6,521 bases of DNA from JBCAXA01 sp039183535. Its GTDB lineage: Bacteria; Pseudomonadota; Gammaproteobacteria; Steroidobacterales; Woeseiaceae. Below, one piece after another: positions 5,823-6,521 of this stretch; positions within the stretch are counted from its first letter, which is position 1, and the number at the start of each line of letters is the position of its first letter. Under the pieces are notes generated by a model. That model was not told the origin of the DNA, made no database searches, and saw nothing but the letters and a program-made list of their open reading frames with translations. The translations under genes were made by a program, and so were the position numbers. The DNA is taken from the NCBI GenBank assembly GCA_039183535.1, contig JBCDBO010000146.1, positions 1-6,521 of the forward strand, read 5' to 3'.

Positions 5823-6521
5823 ATGCAGCTTCTCGTCGTCCGACGTGACCGAACCGGTATCCGCCAGCTTAACCTGGCCGGACCGCTACCCGTGGCAGGC
5901 GTTCTTGTCGCGGCGGCCATACTGATCGGCGGCGGCTTTCTCGGAGGACAACGGCTTGCCCAGCGGCACGCGACTGGAGCCGACTTGGCCGAGGTTAATG
6001 AGCTGCGTGAGCAATTGGTCGCCGACAAAGCTCGCATTTCGCAACTCGAGCAAGAAACCGAGGATACGCTGGATGCGTTAGCGATTCGCCTCGGCCGGAT
6101 GAATGCCCATGTCATTCGCCTCGACGCACTCGGGCAGCGACTGACCGAAATGGCCGAGCTCGAGGATGGTGAGTTCGACTTCGACATGGCGCCGCCGATT
6201 GGTGGTCCGCTTGAGCCGGAATCTTTGGGCTCGGGCAGTGTCAGTGATATCAATCAATCACTCGATGCGCTGTCAGTCCAACTCAACAATCGCGAACAAC
6301 AGCTCGGCGTGCTTGAAAGTATGCTGATGAACCGAAATCTTACCGATAGAACCGTGCCGGAGGGTCGGCCGGTGACGTCGGGCTGGTTGTCATCGTACTA
6401 CGGCAAGCGGACCGATCCGTTTACCGGCAAGCCGGCTTGGCACAAAGGCGTCGATTTCGCGGGTAAAGCTGGCGATGACATCGTTGCCGTAGCGGCCGGC
6501 GTCGTCACCTACTCCGGCGAG
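5823..6521 (+). CDS. M23-family (LytM/NlpD-like) membrane-anchored peptidase, C-terminus outside window
   Basis: M23 proteins are zinc metallopeptidases that cut peptidoglycan cross-bridges, or inactive relatives that activate amidases. The open frame gives 233 residues before the window ends. It has a basic cytoplasmic N-terminus (1-18), one membrane segment (about 21-42) and then periplasmic coiled coil (about 54-113 and 140-170). A Gly/Pro/acid-rich break (115-139) separates the coils. The M23 domain begins near SGWLSSYYGKRTDPFTGK (186-203) and includes HKGVDF (207-212). H207 and D211 are the first two zinc ligands; the later HxH ligand lies beyond the window, so activity cannot be judged. 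ATG 5823 is preceded in frame by TAA 5805-5807 with no other ATG between. The ribosome-binding site is weak (AGAG, 5813-5816). By synteny with Pseudomonas, secA probably follows. The c-di-GMP riboswitch lies just upstream. Confidence 0.92.
   Translation, partial: MQLLVVRRDRTGIRQLNLAGPLPVAGVLVAAAILIGGGFLGGQRLAQRHATGADLAEVNELREQLVADKARISQLEQETEDTLDALAIRLGRMNAHVIRLDALGQRLTEMAELEDGEFDFDMAPPIGGPLEPESLGSGSVSDINQSLDALSVQLNNREQQLGVLESMLMNRNLTDRTVPEGRPVTSGWLSSYYGKRTDPFTGKPAWHKGVDFAGKAGDDIVAVAAGVVTYSGE

Noticed and set aside
5789..6253. 154-codon open frame on the minus strand
   Set aside because: It is a Ser/Arg-rich shadow antisense to the M23 gene, whose forward frame has a membrane segment, coiled coil and M23 motifs.
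1..6521. Mobile element, CRISPR array, tRNA or toxin-antitoxin content
   Set aside because: No transposase, spaced direct repeats, cloverleaf or small gene pair was found. Gene order is conserved core chromosome.

Overview
The window is the distal end of a division and cell wall (dcw) cluster from a Gram-negative bacterium, most likely a moderately GC-rich gammaproteobacterium. The lpxC gene (lipid A synthesis) indicates an outer membrane. The order ddl-ftsQ-ftsA-ftsZ-lpxC, followed by a convergent DUF721/DciA gene and a forward M23 peptidase gene, matches the arrangement I recall from Pseudomonas and relatives, where secA comes next. I cannot assign a genus.

Positions 2-3976 are a compact forward block. 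It holds the 3' part of ddl (D-Ala-D-Ala ligase), ftsQ (11-nt overlap with ddl), ftsA (4-nt ATGA overlap with ftsQ) and ftsZ (57-nt gap, strong Shine-Dalgarno). Together they supply a peptidoglycan precursor, a divisome scaffold subunit, the Z-ring membrane anchor and the Z-ring polymer. Active-site and binding motifs are intact in all four. A GC-rich hairpin after ftsZ probably ends or attenuates the transcript.

Positions 3977-4287 are a 311-nt non-coding leader with several inverted repeats ahead of lpxC (4288-5196), which encodes a complete zinc deacetylase for the committed step of lipid A synthesis. The minus-strand dciA-like gene (5207-5515) converges on lpxC with only 10 nt between the stop codons. 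It encodes little more than the DUF721 domain.

Positions 5516-5822 are the most interesting part. This divergent intergenic region carries a CRP-like palindrome, a plausible sigma70 promoter and a clear GEMM-I (cyclic-di-GMP-I) riboswitch aptamer. About 110 nt of structured leader follow, and then an M23 (LytM/NlpD-like) membrane-anchored peptidase gene starts and runs off the window. The implication is that c-di-GMP, and possibly a CRP-type regulator, controls a cell-wall hydrolase gene next to the division cluster. A near-duplicate of the aptamer's 3' edge lies ahead of the start codon and suggests a concrete switching model, but this is inference. I saw no mobile elements, CRISPR arrays, tRNA or rRNA genes.
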